The notes: generated by a model from the letters alone, not told the origin. Positions 46,094 to 56,340 are shown, numbered from the stretch's first letter. The stretch is 64,000 nt of DNA from Psychrobacter sp. P2G3 (GCF_001593285.1 NZ_CP012529.1:620001-684000); one strand, 5' to 3'. Made by a program: numbers and translations.

Positions 46094-47368
46094 ATGAGTC
46101 ATGCCACAAACAAAGCACCATCTGCTACTGCACAATCTATCAATACTTTTACCAATCCAACAGACGTTCAAGACTTTAACCAATACCCTGACGCACGCGG
46201 ACATTTTGGCGTCCACGGCGGTCGTTTTGTCTCTGAAACACTGATGGCAGCATTGGAAGAGCTAGAGGCGCTATATACCAAAGTTAAAGCCGACCCTGCA
46301 TTTTGGGAAGAGTATCACAATGATCTGGTCAATTATGTCGGTCGCCCAACCCCGCTTTATCATGCTAAACGTTTAAGTGATGAGATTGGCGGCGCACAGA
46401 TTTACTTTAAGCGTGAAGACTTAAATCATACTGGCGCACATAAAGTGAATAACACTATTGGGCAGGCACTACTTGCCAAAATGTGTGGTAAGAAGCGCAT
46501 TATCGCTGAAACGGGCGCAGGTCAACATGGTGTCGCGACGGCAACGATTGCTGCGCGCCTAGGTCTAGAATGTATCGTCTATATGGGTGCTGATGATGTC
46601 GAGCGCCAAAAGATGAACGTTTATCGTATGCGTTTGCTGGGTGCGACAGTTGTACCAGTAACGTCTGGTTCACGCACGCTTAAAGACGCGATGAATGAAG
46701 CTATGCGTGACTGGGTGACCAATGTCGATACGACATATTACATCATCGGTACGGTGGCAGGCCCGCATCCTTATCCGCTACTAGTGCGTGACTTTCAAGC
46801 GATTATTGGCAAAGAAGCGCGTATTCAGCATTTAGAAAGAACAGGCAAATTACCTGATGCGTTGGTCGCCTGTGTCGGTGGCGGCTCGAACGCTATTGGT
46901 TTATTCTTTGATTTCTTAAACGATACTGAAGTCAAAATGTATGGCGTGGAAGCGACAGGTGATGGTATTGAATCAGGTCGTCATTCAGCGCCATTGGCTG
47001 CAGGTCGTATCGGTGTGTTACATGGCAACCGTACCTATCTGATGGCTGACGATGAAGGCCAAATTCAAGAGACGCATTCTATCTCAGCGGGCCTTGATTA
47101 TCCTGGTGTTGGTCCTGAGCACAGCTTCTTAAAAGATATGAAGCGCGTCGAATATGTTGGCTGTACGGATAAAGAGTCGTTAGAGGGCTTTCATGAATCC
47201 ACGCGTAAAGAAGGTATTATCCCAGCGCTTGAATCTGCTCACGCGGTTGCTTATGCGCTTAAACTGGCTAAAACTATGACACCTGATCAAACGATTATTG
47301 TCAATATGTCAGGTCGCGGTGATAAAGATTTGCATTCGGTAATGAAGGCAGAAGGGATTGAGCTTTAA
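46094..47368 (+). CDS. trpB: Tryptophan synthase beta chain
   Basis: This 424-residue PLP enzyme joins indole and serine. Motifs: [36 protein letters not shown] with PLP Lys117, the [17 protein letters not shown] loop, and [10 protein letters not shown] for the cofactor phosphate. TAGGAATTATC precedes the ATG. An unrelated gene follows before trpA, breaking the usual trpB-trpA contact. Confidence 0.96.
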   Translation: MSHATNKAPSATAQSINTFTNPTDVQDFNQYPDARGHFGVHGGRFVSETLMAALEELEALYTKVKADPAFWEEYHNDLVNYVGRPTPLYHAKRLSDEIGGAQIYFKREDLNHTGAHKVNNTIGQALLAKMCGKKRIIAETGAGQHGVATATIAARLGLECIVYMGADDVERQKMNVYRMRLLGATVVPVTSGSRTLKDAMNEAMRDWVTNVDTTYYIIGTVAGPHPYPLLVRDFQAIIGKEARIQHLERTGKLPDALVACVGGGSNAIGLFFDFLNDTEVKMYGVEATGDGIESGRHSAPLAAGRIGVLHGNRTYLMADDEGQIQETHSISAGLDYPGVGPEHSFLKDMKRVEYVGCTDKESLEGFHESTRKEGIIPALESAHAVAYALKLAKTMTPDQTIIVNMSGRGDKDLHSVMKAEGIEL

Positions 47369-47379
47369 AAGGATATATT

Positions 47380-48123
47380 TTGAAGACGGATATGGTGGAT
47401 TTGGTAAACTTAATAAACGATAGGTTCATTGAGTTTACTAGAGAGCAGATTTTTTCTAAAGAAACTGACGATTTCTTGGGCTTTGCACAACAAAAATTTA
47501 AATTGAATGCGAAGAATGATTGGAACGAAATTATTGCTTCTGAGGATATTCTAGAAGATTCTAATGAGGCTTTGAAGAGCTTTTTAAAGTTTGGTTTATC
47601 AGGTCCTACCAAATATAATGATTTGGGTGAGAAGTATCTGAGATTGTATGGAATGTTAAATGCTGTTTACCAACAGCAACAAGCTATCTTACATATATTC
47701 AAATTATTTAATTGTCCAAATCCAAAATCAATAAAACAAGAGTTTAATAACTTATCAATAACTCAAGCGCGTCACAAATTGGGTGCTCATAGTATTAATT
47801 ATACTGTTCAAGGTGATTCTGAGACTGAAATGTTTGTACCTGTTAGAGTACAGTTCAATGATTATGAGCTAACATATTTTAATCATAAGAATAATGAAAG
47901 TAATGATATTGACCTTAAATTAACTCTTGAAGAGCATAGTAAACTAATCTGTAAGACTTATTTACTGATAGTTAATAAAGTTATCAAGACTGTTTATAAA
48001 GGTAATACTGTGAAGCAAGAACAGGTACTTACTAGTTTTAATGAATTAGAAATGGTTATGAATGGAGCATGGTTGATCAAAGTTCAAGATAGTGACACTA
48101 TCATTAATATAAAATTTGAATAA
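47380..48123 (+). CDS. Unknown helical protein inserted between trpB and trpA (HEPN-like candidate)
   Basis: This 247-residue protein is not part of tryptophan synthesis. Most of it is predicted helical (NAVYQQQQAILHIFKLFNC). The motif TQARHKLGAHSINY at about residues 127-140 has R-x5-H spacing as in HEPN ribonucleases, but a single short motif cannot prove membership. The C terminus is beta-rich. Its AT-rich codons differ sharply from trpB and trpA, a sign of transfer. The start is TTG 47380, chosen because AAAAGGA lies six bases upstream and 12 bases follow trpB; ATG 47392 is the other choice. It ends 38 bases before trpA. Confidence 0.75.
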   Translation: MKTDMVDLVNLINDRFIEFTREQIFSKETDDFLGFAQQKFKLNAKNDWNEIIASEDILEDSNEALKSFLKFGLSGPTKYNDLGEKYLRLYGMLNAVYQQQQAILHIFKLFNCPNPKSIKQEFNNLSITQARHKLGAHSINYTVQGDSETEMFVPVRVQFNDYELTYFNHKNNESNDIDLKLTLEEHSKLICKTYLLIVNKVIKTVYKGNTVKQEQVLTSFNELEMVMNGAWLIKVQDSDTIINIKFE

Positions 48124-48161
48124 TAATTTGTCTGAAGAGATAGATAACTAAAGAGAAAACT

Positions 48162-48986
48162 ATGACCCGTATTGAAAGTACATTTGAAACCCTAAAAGCA
48201 CAGAACAAAAAAGCCCTGATTCCTTATGTAATGGCAGGCGATCCAACACCTGATAACTTTGTCGGATTACTACATGACTTAGTCAAACATGGCGCGGATA
48301 TGATTGAAGTCGGCTTACCGTTCTCTGACCCAATGGCAGATGGCCCTACCGTTGCATTGGCTGGAGAACGTGCCTTAGCAGCGGGAACTAGTACACGCGA
48401 TGCATTAAATATGGTCGCAGAGTTCCGCAAACAAGACACGCAGACGCCAATTATCCTAATGGGTTACCTTAATCCAGTTGAGATCATCGGTTACGATAAC
48501 TTTGTCGCTTTATGTGAGCAGTCAGGTGTTGATGGTATCTTGATGGTTGATTTACCGCCAGTAGAAGCGGGTAGCTTTACTCAGCATTTAACTGAACATT
48601 CGATGAATGAGATTTTCTTGTTATCGCCAACCACTTTACCTGAACGCCGTGAGCAAGTACTAACACATTGCGGTGGTTATATTTATTATGTGTCACTTAA
48701 AGGCGTGACGGGCTCGGCAACGCTAGATACTGATGATGTCGCCACCCAAGTGCAAGCGATTAAAGCTGAGACCGATTTGCCAGTATGCGTGGGCTTTGGT
48801 ATTCGTGATGCAGTGTCAGCCAAAGCGATTGGTGCTCATGCGGACGGTATCATTGTGGGTAGTGCGCTGGTACAGAATTTTGCTGATATAGATGCTAAAG
48901 ATGCGTCTGCTGTTGCTAATGCTCAGCAAAAAATTATGGCTAAGATGGACGAGCTACGCGGCGCACTCGATAGTTTAAGCGCTTAA
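48162..48986 (+). CDS. trpA: Tryptophan synthase alpha chain
   Basis: This 274-residue TIM-barrel protein cleaves indole-glycerol phosphate. Catalytic Glu49 and Asp60 lie in MIEVGLPFSDPMADGP; other motifs are PIILMGYLNPVEIIGYDNF, VDLPPVEAG, FLLSPTTLPERR and PVCVGFGIRD with GIIVGSALVQ. AAGAGAAAAC precedes the ATG. A 361-base gap with its own promoter signals follows before accD. Confidence 0.96.
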   Translation: MTRIESTFETLKAQNKKALIPYVMAGDPTPDNFVGLLHDLVKHGADMIEVGLPFSDPMADGPTVALAGERALAAGTSTRDALNMVAEFRKQDTQTPIILMGYLNPVEIIGYDNFVALCEQSGVDGILMVDLPPVEAGSFTQHLTEHSMNEIFLLSPTTLPERREQVLTHCGGYIYYVSLKGVTGSATLDTDDVATQVQAIKAETDLPVCVGFGIRDAVSAKAIGAHADGIIVGSALVQNFADIDAKDASAVANAQQKIMAKMDELRGALDSLSA

Positions 48987-49161
48987 TAGTCGGTCAGTGT
49001 GGTTTGCGTCAAATAAGCTGTTATTAAGATAGCGACGTTGTTTTCAGAGTTAGTGTTTTTTCTAAATATTTCTGATAACAGTTTTTTAAATAGTAGCGTT
49101 TTCAGTGGCAATATTTTAGCGATAGTTTTTTATGTACAAGGCTAAATGACTTTGCTAAATT

Positions 49162-49195
49162 TAGTTTACGAGTGTAAACTAACATGACGTATAAT
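49162..49195 (+). promoter_or_regulatory. Palindromic operator and -10 box upstream of accD
   Basis: TAGTTTAC-GAGT-GTAAACTA (49162-49181) is a perfect eight-base inverted repeat. A consensus -10 box TATAAT follows at 49190-49195, so the palindrome covers the expected -35 region. This shape suits a TetR-type repressor of fatty-acid synthesis genes. The accD start is 150 bases further on. Regulator identity is unknown. Confidence 0.55.
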
Positions 49196-49347
49196 TTGTT
49201 ACAATTACGCGATTCGGTTTGCCTGCTATTTATCTTATGTATAGATAGTATTAGTGTGATGGACTGTCGCGTCAGTTATAACTGCTCATGTTATGGCTGT
49301 ATTTGATTCTTAGACTAGACAACAATTAAATTCTTAAGGACAAGTGA

Positions 49348-50316
49348 ATGAGCAAACTTGCCGATAAGCCTTCAATAATGGCGAATATTATGACTGATAC
49401 TATAAAAAAACCTGATACTCAAGACAATAGCAGTGCTGCTGATCCAACACGTCATTCTTGGTTTGATCGTCCAGTTCCAGGTATCAAGCAGCAATTGACA
49501 CAGACGTTGACGGCAGTCGAGACCGAGCCGTCAACAGAATGTACCAGCTGTCATTCAATGATTACCAATACAGCGCTGATTTTTAACTGCTATGTCTGTC
49601 CGCATTGTGACCACCATTTACCGATGACGGCGCGTGAGCGTTTGAATTGGTTCTTAGGTCAAGTTGATGGTGAACTTGGCCAGCAGTTTACTGCGAAGGA
49701 TCCTCTTGGATTTGTAGATAGTAAACCGTATCCACAGCGCATGACTGAAGCACAGACCAAGACGGGCGAGAGCGAAGCCTTAATTGTTTTGTATGGTAAA
49801 TTGCGTAACCTTGAGGTGGTTGCTTGTGCTTTTGACTTCCGCTTTATGGGTGGATCAATGGGGTCGGTCGTTGGTGATCGGTTTGTAGAGGCCGCTGAAA
49901 AAGCGCTGAATGAGAAAAAGCCTTTGGTATGTTTTGCTGCCTCTGGTGGTGCACGTATGCAAGAAGGTCTGCTATCATTGATGCAAATGGCACGTACTGC
50001 GGCGGCGGTTGAGCGCTTAAGAATTGCTGGCGTACCTTATATCGTAGTACTGACCAATCCAGTTTATGGTGGCGTAACTGCCTCTCTTGCTATGCTTGGT
50101 GACATTCACTTAGCAGAGCCAAAAGCAATGATTGGATTTGCTGGTAAGCGCGTGATTGAGCAGACGGTACGTGAGACATTAGAAGAGCCGTTCCAACGTG
50201 CTGAGTTCTTGTTAGAGCATGGCGTGGTTGATGAAGTGGTGCATCGTCATCAGATGATTGATACGATTTATCGCTTGTTGGCTAAGTTGTGTCATCAGCC
50301 AAACGTCAATGCTTAG
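49348..50316 (+). CDS. accD: Acetyl-CoA carboxylase carboxyltransferase subunit beta
   Basis: This 322-residue subunit makes malonyl-CoA with AccA. The zinc finger ligands are Cys65 and Cys68 (CTSC), and Cys84 and Cys87 (CYVCPHC). The crotonase-type core has FMGGSMGSVVGDRFVEAAE, FAASGGARMQEGLLSLMQM, VVLTNPVYGGVTASLAMLGD and FAGKRVIEQT. TAAGGACAAG precedes the ATG. The N terminus is about 30 residues longer than in E. coli. Confidence 0.95.
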   Translation: MSKLADKPSIMANIMTDTIKKPDTQDNSSAADPTRHSWFDRPVPGIKQQLTQTLTAVETEPSTECTSCHSMITNTALIFNCYVCPHCDHHLPMTARERLNWFLGQVDGELGQQFTAKDPLGFVDSKPYPQRMTEAQTKTGESEALIVLYGKLRNLEVVACAFDFRFMGGSMGSVVGDRFVEAAEKALNEKKPLVCFAASGGARMQEGLLSLMQMARTAAAVERLRIAGVPYIVVLTNPVYGGVTASLAMLGDIHLAEPKAMIGFAGKRVIEQTVRETLEEPFQRAEFLLEHGVVDEVVHRHQMIDTIYRLLAKLCHQPNVNA

Positions 50317-50453
50317 TCAATCATTGTTTGACTAAAGTATTTGGTTAAGTTATATGACTAAATTATATGACTAAATATTGTCATCCGTTTTGGCATTGAC
50401 CTGCATCTAGCATAACTAGACTTAGTCCAAAATACTTAGTCCAAAAGCTTTCT

Positions 50454-50493
50454 AATAGCATTTGTCGTTATTTAACGATAAGTGCTATTTTTG
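50454..50493 (+). terminator. Rho-independent terminator of accD
   Basis: AATAGCA...CGTTA and TAACG...TGCTATT form a stem with a small internal bulge, followed by TTTTT. It lies 138 bases after the accD stop, before folC, so folC may use its own promoter. Confidence 0.7.
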
Positions 50494-50586
50494 GTTTTTA
50501 GGTTTGGTTTTTGAGAATGTTGTTATACACTGCTTTGAATTTCGATTTTAAATTATTTTCAATTTGAGTTTTTTAATAGGTTTTTT

Positions 50587-51936
50587 ATGTCTGCATCCTT
50601 ATCTGATACGATTGATACTAATAGTCCGAATAGCCAGTCGAGTCTAACCGAATGGCTAGATTACATGCAGCAGATACATGTGTCAGCGATAGATATGGGG
50701 CTATCACGTGTGCTGCCCGTTGCTGAAGCGCTAGGAGTAGTAAAGTCCGCGAAAGATGATGCTTATGTATTCACCGTGGCAGGCACTAATGGTAAGGGCT
50801 CGACGACGGCAGTCATCGCACAGATGTGTCAAGCAGGTGGTTACAAGACCGCCCTGTATCAATCTCCGCATTTAAGCGCTTTTAATGAACGCGTGCGCAT
50901 CAACGGTGAAATGGTTAGCGATCAGACCTTGATTGATGCTTTTAGCAAAGTAGAAGCAGCGCGACTCCAATGCGATTTAACATTATCGTTTTTTGAGATG
51001 ACGACACTTGCTGCATTGTTGATATTTGCTGAAGCCGATTGCGATGTTTGGGTGTTGGAAGTGGGGCTGGGTGGGCGTTTAGATGTAGTCAATATTATTG
51101 ATCCAGATATGGCCGTCATCACCAATATCGGTATCGATCATGTGGATTGGTTGGGTGATAATGTCGAGGACATTGGTAGCGAGAAAGCTGGTATCCTGCG
51201 TGATGATATCACCTTGATCTACGGTGCCGCTGATATGCCAAATAGCGTGCAGCGACTGATTAACACGCATAATGCCAGCTGTTATCAAGTAGAGCATGAT
51301 TTTAGCTACCGTGTAGTTGATGCGCAGACTTGGCAGTATAGTAATGCGGCTGTCACCCTAGAGCTGCCACGTCCTGCGTTGTCACTGACGAATACTGCTA
51401 ACGCGCTGTCCGCGGTGCTAGCAAGTTCATTAACAGTAAATGTTGAAGCTGTCGAACAGGCATTACGTACTGTCAAATTAGCAGGACGTTTTGATTATCG
51501 TGAGGTAGCTGCGCGTCATTGGTTGTTTGATGTGGCACATAATGAGCAAGGGGTTGAGTTTTTGTTAGCGCAACTATTACCGTTATGGCAGGAACATGTT
51601 AGTCATCAATCAAACTCACCATCTGCGACTATTAAGATGTTATTCTCTATGTTAGGCGATAAAGATATCGCTATGGTTGCACAGCGTTTAACTGATGCTG
51701 ATTTGTCGATTACGGATTGGTACATTGCAGAGATTGATCATCCTCGTGCAGCAAGTATTGACGAGCTGCAAACGGCATTAGTTACATACGTGGAGGATAC
51801 TGCTATACATTCTTATGCTGACTTACAACAGGCTACACAAGCCGTAATCAAAAACAGTGAGCCACAAGATTTAATTGTAGTATGTGGCTCTTTTCATACG
51901 ATTGGTGAAGCGCTTGCCACTCTTGATGTGAAGTGA
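50587..51936 (+). CDS. folC: Bifunctional folylpolyglutamate / dihydrofolate synthase
   Basis: This 449-residue Mur-ligase-type enzyme adds glutamate to folates. It has the P-loop VAGTNGKGSTTAVIAQM (about residues 60-76), YQSPHLSAFNERVRINGE, LEVGLGGRLDVVN, TNIGIDHVDWLGD, and in the C-terminal domain GRFDYREVA with DVAHNEQGVEF. It follows accD as in many gammaproteobacteria and precedes the SPOR-domain gene. Confidence 0.95.
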   Translation: MSASLSDTIDTNSPNSQSSLTEWLDYMQQIHVSAIDMGLSRVLPVAEALGVVKSAKDDAYVFTVAGTNGKGSTTAVIAQMCQAGGYKTALYQSPHLSAFNERVRINGEMVSDQTLIDAFSKVEAARLQCDLTLSFFEMTTLAALLIFAEADCDVWVLEVGLGGRLDVVNIIDPDMAVITNIGIDHVDWLGDNVEDIGSEKAGILRDDITLIYGAADMPNSVQRLINTHNASCYQVEHDFSYRVVDAQTWQYSNAAVTLELPRPALSLTNTANALSAVLASSLTVNVEAVEQALRTVKLAGRFDYREVAARHWLFDVAHNEQGVEFLLAQLLPLWQEHVSHQSNSPSATIKMLFSMLGDKDIAMVAQRLTDADLSITDWYIAEIDHPRAASIDELQTALVTYVEDTAIHSYADLQQATQAVIKNSEPQDLIVVCGSFHTIGEALATLDVK

Positions 51937-52138
51937 TATTTATTAGCCTGTAAAATTGATTGGCGCGTAAATATTTTCTAAACATCATTTTAAGAGATGT
52001 GTGATAGCAGACAGCGCGAAAAATATGTTTTATAATCAAAGCGTTTTACAAAAACGATATAACTTTTGCAATGAGATGGCGACAAAGATTAGTCATGCCT
52101 AGCAATCAACCTTATTACCAACTAAGAGACGTAAACGG

Positions 52139-53329
52139 ATGAATTTTTCGAGACAAGCCTTATTGGGCATTGGGATGATTATAGGCGGTAGCGTAATGCT
52201 ATATGCTATGGTGCAACAGATTGGTACTAGTGATAAACCAGCAACGCCTGCTGCTATCGTCGAAAAATCATCAACTGAGCAAACCTCAACGGCGCCGTTG
52301 ACCACAGATATCGATACTGAAAAACGTATTTTGGCTCAAAAGCAAAAAGAACGTGCTGCTCGTGTCGCTGAGCAAGAGAAACGTGCACAGCAGTTTTTGG
52401 CAGAGCAAGAGAGTGCAGAAGCACAAGCACTGGCTAAGTCTCGTGCAGAAAACCAGCAGTATGTTGCCAACTCTCTTCCAGCAGAAAGTGATAGTACAGA
52501 GGTAGCAGAGGGTACTACAGTTGCGACACCGACTGTGCAACCGAGCAATGATACGACCACAAGTACGGCCAATGATAAGGCACAAAAAGCTCAAGCGGCT
52601 GAACAAGCTGAAGCGAAAAAGTTAGCAGATAATAAAAAGCAGGCTGAGGCGAAAAAGCAAGCTGAGGCAGAGGCGAAAAAAGAAGCTCAAGCTGCCGCTA
52701 AGAAAGAAGCTGCCGCTAAGAAAGAAGCTGATGCCAAGAAAAAAGCTGAAGAACAGGCTGCAGCTAAGAAAGAAAGGCAAGCTGAAGAAAAAGCTGAGGC
52801 TGAAGCTGCTAAAAAAGCACCACCAAAATCTCCAGCAGACTACACTGTAAAAAGAGGCGATGGCTTGATCAAATTAGCACGTCAGTATAATATGCCAGTT
52901 GAAGCTTTGGCTCAAGCTAATGACATCTCTTCATCGACTTCATTGCGAGTTGGACAAGAGTTAACGATTCCATCGCGTAAGCAAATTGAGCGTCTAGAAC
53001 GTGAGGCTGCAGCAGCTAAGAAGTCTGCTGATGCCAAACGTGAAGCTCAACAAAAGCTGCGCGAAGCCCGTCAAGAAGTTAAAGAAACTGATGCCAAAGG
53101 TAGCTTTGGTGTGCAAGTAGCCTTGGCTAGTAATCAAGCTTCAGCTGACGATGTGGCCAAGAAATTTAAGTCCGCTGGTTATCAGGTCAAAACCAGTACT
53201 ACTAGTCGAGGTGTACGAGTTGTAGTCGGTCCAGAACGTGGAAAGGTTGCAGCATTGGCGCTGAAAGATAAGATCAATACTGACCCTCAGGTTGATACAT
53301 CAGGTGCATGGGTGTTGTATTGGCGTTAG
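52139..53329 (+). CDS. LysM and SPOR domain cell-envelope protein
   Basis: This 396-residue protein has an N-terminal membrane anchor (about residues 8-24), then a long Lys/Glu/Ala-rich coiled-coil region with many AKKEA-type repeats (about 60-235). A LysM domain follows (YTVKRGDGLIKLARQYNMPV to VGQELTIP, about 239-282), then another charged helix, and a C-terminal SPOR domain (GSFGVQVALASNQ to SGAWVLYWR). LysM and SPOR both bind peptidoglycan, so it probably works at the cell wall or division site. In relatives a SPOR gene (dedD) follows folC, which fits. Repeat-rich coding DNA may vary in length. Confidence 0.9.
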   Translation: MNFSRQALLGIGMIIGGSVMLYAMVQQIGTSDKPATPAAIVEKSSTEQTSTAPLTTDIDTEKRILAQKQKERAARVAEQEKRAQQFLAEQESAEAQALAKSRAENQQYVANSLPAESDSTEVAEGTTVATPTVQPSNDTTTSTANDKAQKAQAAEQAEAKKLADNKKQAEAKKQAEAEAKKEAQAAAKKEAAAKKEADAKKKAEEQAAAKKERQAEEKAEAEAAKKAPPKSPADYTVKRGDGLIKLARQYNMPVEALAQANDISSSTSLRVGQELTIPSRKQIERLEREAAAAKKSADAKREAQQKLREARQEVKETDAKGSFGVQVALASNQASADDVAKKFKSAGYQVKTSTTSRGVRVVVGPERGKVAALALKDKINTDPQVDTSGAWVLYWR

Positions 53330-53407
53330 GTCATTAGTTTGTTATCCATTATCTTTAAGACTCACTAATATCTTAAACTTTATTCTTATATCCAATTATG
53401 TATTATT

Positions 53408-53437
53408 CAAAACACGACATCTATTGTCGTGTTTTGT
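53408..53437 (+). terminator. Hairpin terminator of the SPOR gene
   Basis: CAAAACACGACA pairs with TGTCGTGTTTTG across a five-base loop, 79 bases after the stop codon. The T run is short and lies in the stem. Confidence 0.75.
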
Positions 53438-53602
53438 GGTTTATAAATTGTAGATACTTACTAGCTCGGATAGTATAAAAACAATTTGTTATTTACTTAT
53501 TTTTCTCTGTATTACGTGTTAGCCAATAATGGTTGCCGCGTTGTGATTGATTGTTTAGAAAGTTCTAACATCAGTCATCCCAAAATTTTATAAGGTAGAA
53601 TT

Positions 53603-54142
53603 ATGTCATTTGGCGTTGTATTTTTGGTGTTAGCCGTAGGTTTTTTGGGGCTGATTACATTACCAAAGTTGTTGTCAAAACGTCAATCTAGTAAAAACAT
53701 TGAGTCCGATCCACAACCTGTACGCGGTGATGATTTGGCTATTTGGCCATTTGCGCCGATGCCTATCATGACTGATACTGAAGTCATATTTTTTCATAAG
53801 CTCAAAAACGCCTTGCCCGAATATCATATATTTGTGCAAGTTCAACTCTCTCGCATTATTGAAGCTAATAGCGACGAAACCTCCGAACGTAGCTTTTGGT
53901 TTAACCGTATCTGCCGTCAAAGTGTCGATTATGTAATTACCGATATAGACGCGCAGACGACCTTAGTCGCTATTGAGCTCGATGACTGGACACATAGTAG
54001 TAAATCAAGACAAAAGGCGGATGACAAAAAAGACAAAGCGCTTGCGAGTGCAGGTATTCCGATTGTACGGTTTCATGCTGAACGTTTGCCAAGTGCAGAT
54101 ATGCTCAGATATGAGCTAATGCAGGTCATCGAGACTTATTGA
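53603..54142 (+). CDS. DUF2726 protein
   Basis: This 179-residue protein has an N-terminal transmembrane helix (about residues 3-20) and a DUF2726 domain: PIMTDTEVIFFHKLKNALPE, HIFVQVQLSRIIEAN, SVDYVITD and TTLVAIELDDWTHSSKSRQK, then GIPIVRFHAERLP. The pattern D-x(n)-E-x-D in the last strands resembles a nuclease-like fold of the PD-(D/E)XK type, but activity is unproven. AAGGTAGAA precedes the ATG. Confidence 0.85.
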   Translation: MSFGVVFLVLAVGFLGLITLPKLLSKRQSSKNIESDPQPVRGDDLAIWPFAPMPIMTDTEVIFFHKLKNALPEYHIFVQVQLSRIIEANSDETSERSFWFNRICRQSVDYVITDIDAQTTLVAIELDDWTHSSKSRQKADDKKDKALASAGIPIVRFHAERLPSADMLRYELMQVIETY

Positions 54143-54718
54143 TTATTGAAACTTTCAATACCAATGCGTAATTTTACGTTCTATAAAACCATTGCAGCGT
54201 CAACTTTGATGACTACAGTAAGGTATAGTCACAGCCTGTAATTAGCTTCCTTATGTCGATATTATCGTGAATTGACTATCAATTACTTTTAGACTTTAGC
54301 TTACTTTTGAAACTTCAAATAAAGCCCAAAAACCTCTTAAAATTATAGAACTAAATAAAATCGTATTTATCTAAATAGCGTTCCTATCACTATATATATT
54401 AGCGAGAGTCTTCAGGTTCATCCTACTTATTATTTATTTATAAATTAGCAAGTTACAGTCATTATGATTGGTATTTTTTAATTATAAAATCCGTAAATCC
54501 TTTTTATCTTAATATTTGTGTAATATCTAAAATATAAATCATTACTGTATAGACTAAATCAATAAATGAATATATTATTCGCTTGTTGATTAGTGAACTT
54601 AAGTTTTGACTAAAAGTTTGATGGTGTTAGATCAGACAGATAATCATCATTTAATTATTTATTTAAGTATATCTACTACCGTAACTCGAAAGAGACCTCA
54701 CAAATAAAGGATGATTTT
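54143..54718. other. AT-rich gap before lipoprotein gene
   Basis: No gene was found in these 576 bases. TATAGTCA at about 54224 and its inverted partner TGACTATC at about 54272 resemble ends of the IS630-type repeats, 55 bases apart, but the segment between them matches neither repeat copy. The rest is simple AT-rich DNA. Confidence 0.35.
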
Positions 54719-56203
54719 ATGAAGTTCTTCAAACTGACTGCATTAGCATTGGCCAGCACCTTAGCACTAGCAGGTTGCGGTAGTGATAGCGGTAAAACAA
54801 CGGTTTCCAATAATAACGGTTCAGCCATTCCACCTAAGCCACCTGTAGACAACAGCCTGTCTGAGCTTGAGCAAGCTAAAAGTATTATTAATACTGCCAA
54901 GCAGTTCATTTTGGATAATAAAGCCATTGAAGATGCCTATGAAGGTGCTAGTGAAATTCTTACAGAAAGACAAGAGCAAAGAATTAGCGCTACGTTCGAT
55001 GTGCCAACAGGTATTTTTTATTATATGGAAGAAAATAACCTAGCAAGATTAACATCAGCTGATATTATTGCCTTAGCTAATAATGCAAGTTTTAAATCAG
55101 CTTTGGGTGATACAACAATAAACCCAAGTAGTGATTTTATAGCGACACTTAGTACTGATGGTCAGTTTAAACTTTCAGGTACGACGTTACTTACGACTAC
55201 AGAGTATGATTATAAATACAATTCCCAGACCATGAATTATGAAAAAACTGTTGTGAGTAAAGATGCATTTACTAATATCTATAAAGGTTATATAAATGCT
55301 TTAAGCTCGAACACTAGTACTAACAATTTCAAAGGTAGTTTTGGTTTTAATAGTATAAATATTGGTTCAGGTGCAGAAGCTGTTATTTTTAGTTCAACTT
55401 CACAAGGTGCAACGGTTAACGCCCAATTCAGCGATAAAGTATTGGTCAATGACGAGTTTGATCTAAATGATGTCAATAGAGAAGGCATTACTTTACAAAA
55501 GGCAGTGATAAAACTGGGTAATGTAAAGCTTAAAGCTAACGATAGTACTATCGAAGCCCGCGATCTTGAAATGGCGTTTTTGGATATGAGTCGTAAGCTT
55601 GCCGATGGCACCTTAGTAGTCAGAACTTTACCATCGACTATTAAATTGACAGGTCAATTGGTTAAAGAGAAGCCTGCAACTGATGTAACTATTTCGCTAA
55701 ATGCAGTTGCTAATGAAGCTGATATCAAAAACGTTATCAGAGTAACTCAGGATGGTAATATTGAAGAGGCTGCTGGTAAGTTTGTTGGCATAGAGATAGT
55801 AATGTCTCTTAAAGGGACAGTGGCAAGAAAGAATGCTAACTCCACTTCTACCTCTACTATACCGCTGGATATTCAGGCAAACTTAAAGCGTATGTCGCGT
55901 GATGTTATAGAGTTGCAAGGTCTGAATGCAAGTGTTGATGGCAAGAAGTTGTATGTGACTGGTAAAACCATTTTAGACACTGAATATAATGTCAGCTGTA
56001 AATGTACACAGCTTAATATTACCCAAAATAATGCAGCTGTTAATTTAAAATTCGATGTTGATAATAAGTTCATTATCCAAAATGTCAAGACTGGTAAGTT
56101 TGCTGATATTACGGTCAATGGTAAAGTCTTTGGTAAATTATTACAGAATAACGGTACAGTAAGTGCTAAGTTTAAAGACAATAGCTTTATTCCTTTAGGT
56201 TAA
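54719..56203 (+). CDS. Large lipoprotein of unknown function
   Basis: This 494-residue protein has a signal peptide with lipobox MKFFKLTALALASTLALA-GC (Cys20), a Gly/Ser/Asn and Pro-Pro linker, and a long body rich in beta strands with Asn, Thr and Ser. The body has a helical start (LEQAKSIINTAKQFILDNKA) and repeated strand patterns such as LKANDSTIEARDLEMAFLD and IELQGLNASVDGKKLYVTGK. A pair Cys-x-Cys (VSCKCTQ) lies near residue 420. I do not recognise a family. A terminator follows, then an outer-membrane protein gene. Confidence 0.75.
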   Translation: MKFFKLTALALASTLALAGCGSDSGKTTVSNNNGSAIPPKPPVDNSLSELEQAKSIINTAKQFILDNKAIEDAYEGASEILTERQEQRISATFDVPTGIFYYMEENNLARLTSADIIALANNASFKSALGDTTINPSSDFIATLSTDGQFKLSGTTLLTTTEYDYKYNSQTMNYEKTVVSKDAFTNIYKGYINALSSNTSTNNFKGSFGFNSINIGSGAEAVIFSSTSQGATVNAQFSDKVLVNDEFDLNDVNREGITLQKAVIKLGNVKLKANDSTIEARDLEMAFLDMSRKLADGTLVVRTLPSTIKLTGQLVKEKPATDVTISLNAVANEADIKNVIRVTQDGNIEEAAGKFVGIEIVMSLKGTVARKNANSTSTSTIPLDIQANLKRMSRDVIELQGLNASVDGKKLYVTGKTILDTEYNVSCKCTQLNITQNNAAVNLKFDVDNKFIIQNVKTGKFADITVNGKVFGKLLQNNGTVSAKFKDNSFIPLG

Positions 56204-56281
56204 TTATGAGCATTCACCTCATCAGCTTAAAGTACGATGTTTCAAACATAATGATACGTATTTGAGATATCGATAATGTGT

Positions 56282-56313
56282 AAAAAAGAGACAGCTAGCC
56301 CTGTCTCTTTTTT
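56282..56313 (+). terminator. Rho-independent terminator of the lipoprotein gene
   Basis: AAAAAGAGACAG pairs with CTGTCTCTTTTT over an eight-base loop and ends in a T run. It ends just before the next ORF. Confidence 0.9.
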
Positions 56314-56340
56314 ATGCCTTTTAATTCATGGAAGAATTTT

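Noticed and set aside
54224..54279. Third IS630-type mini-element
   Set aside because: Only eight bases at each end match and the inside is unrelated to the two clear copies.
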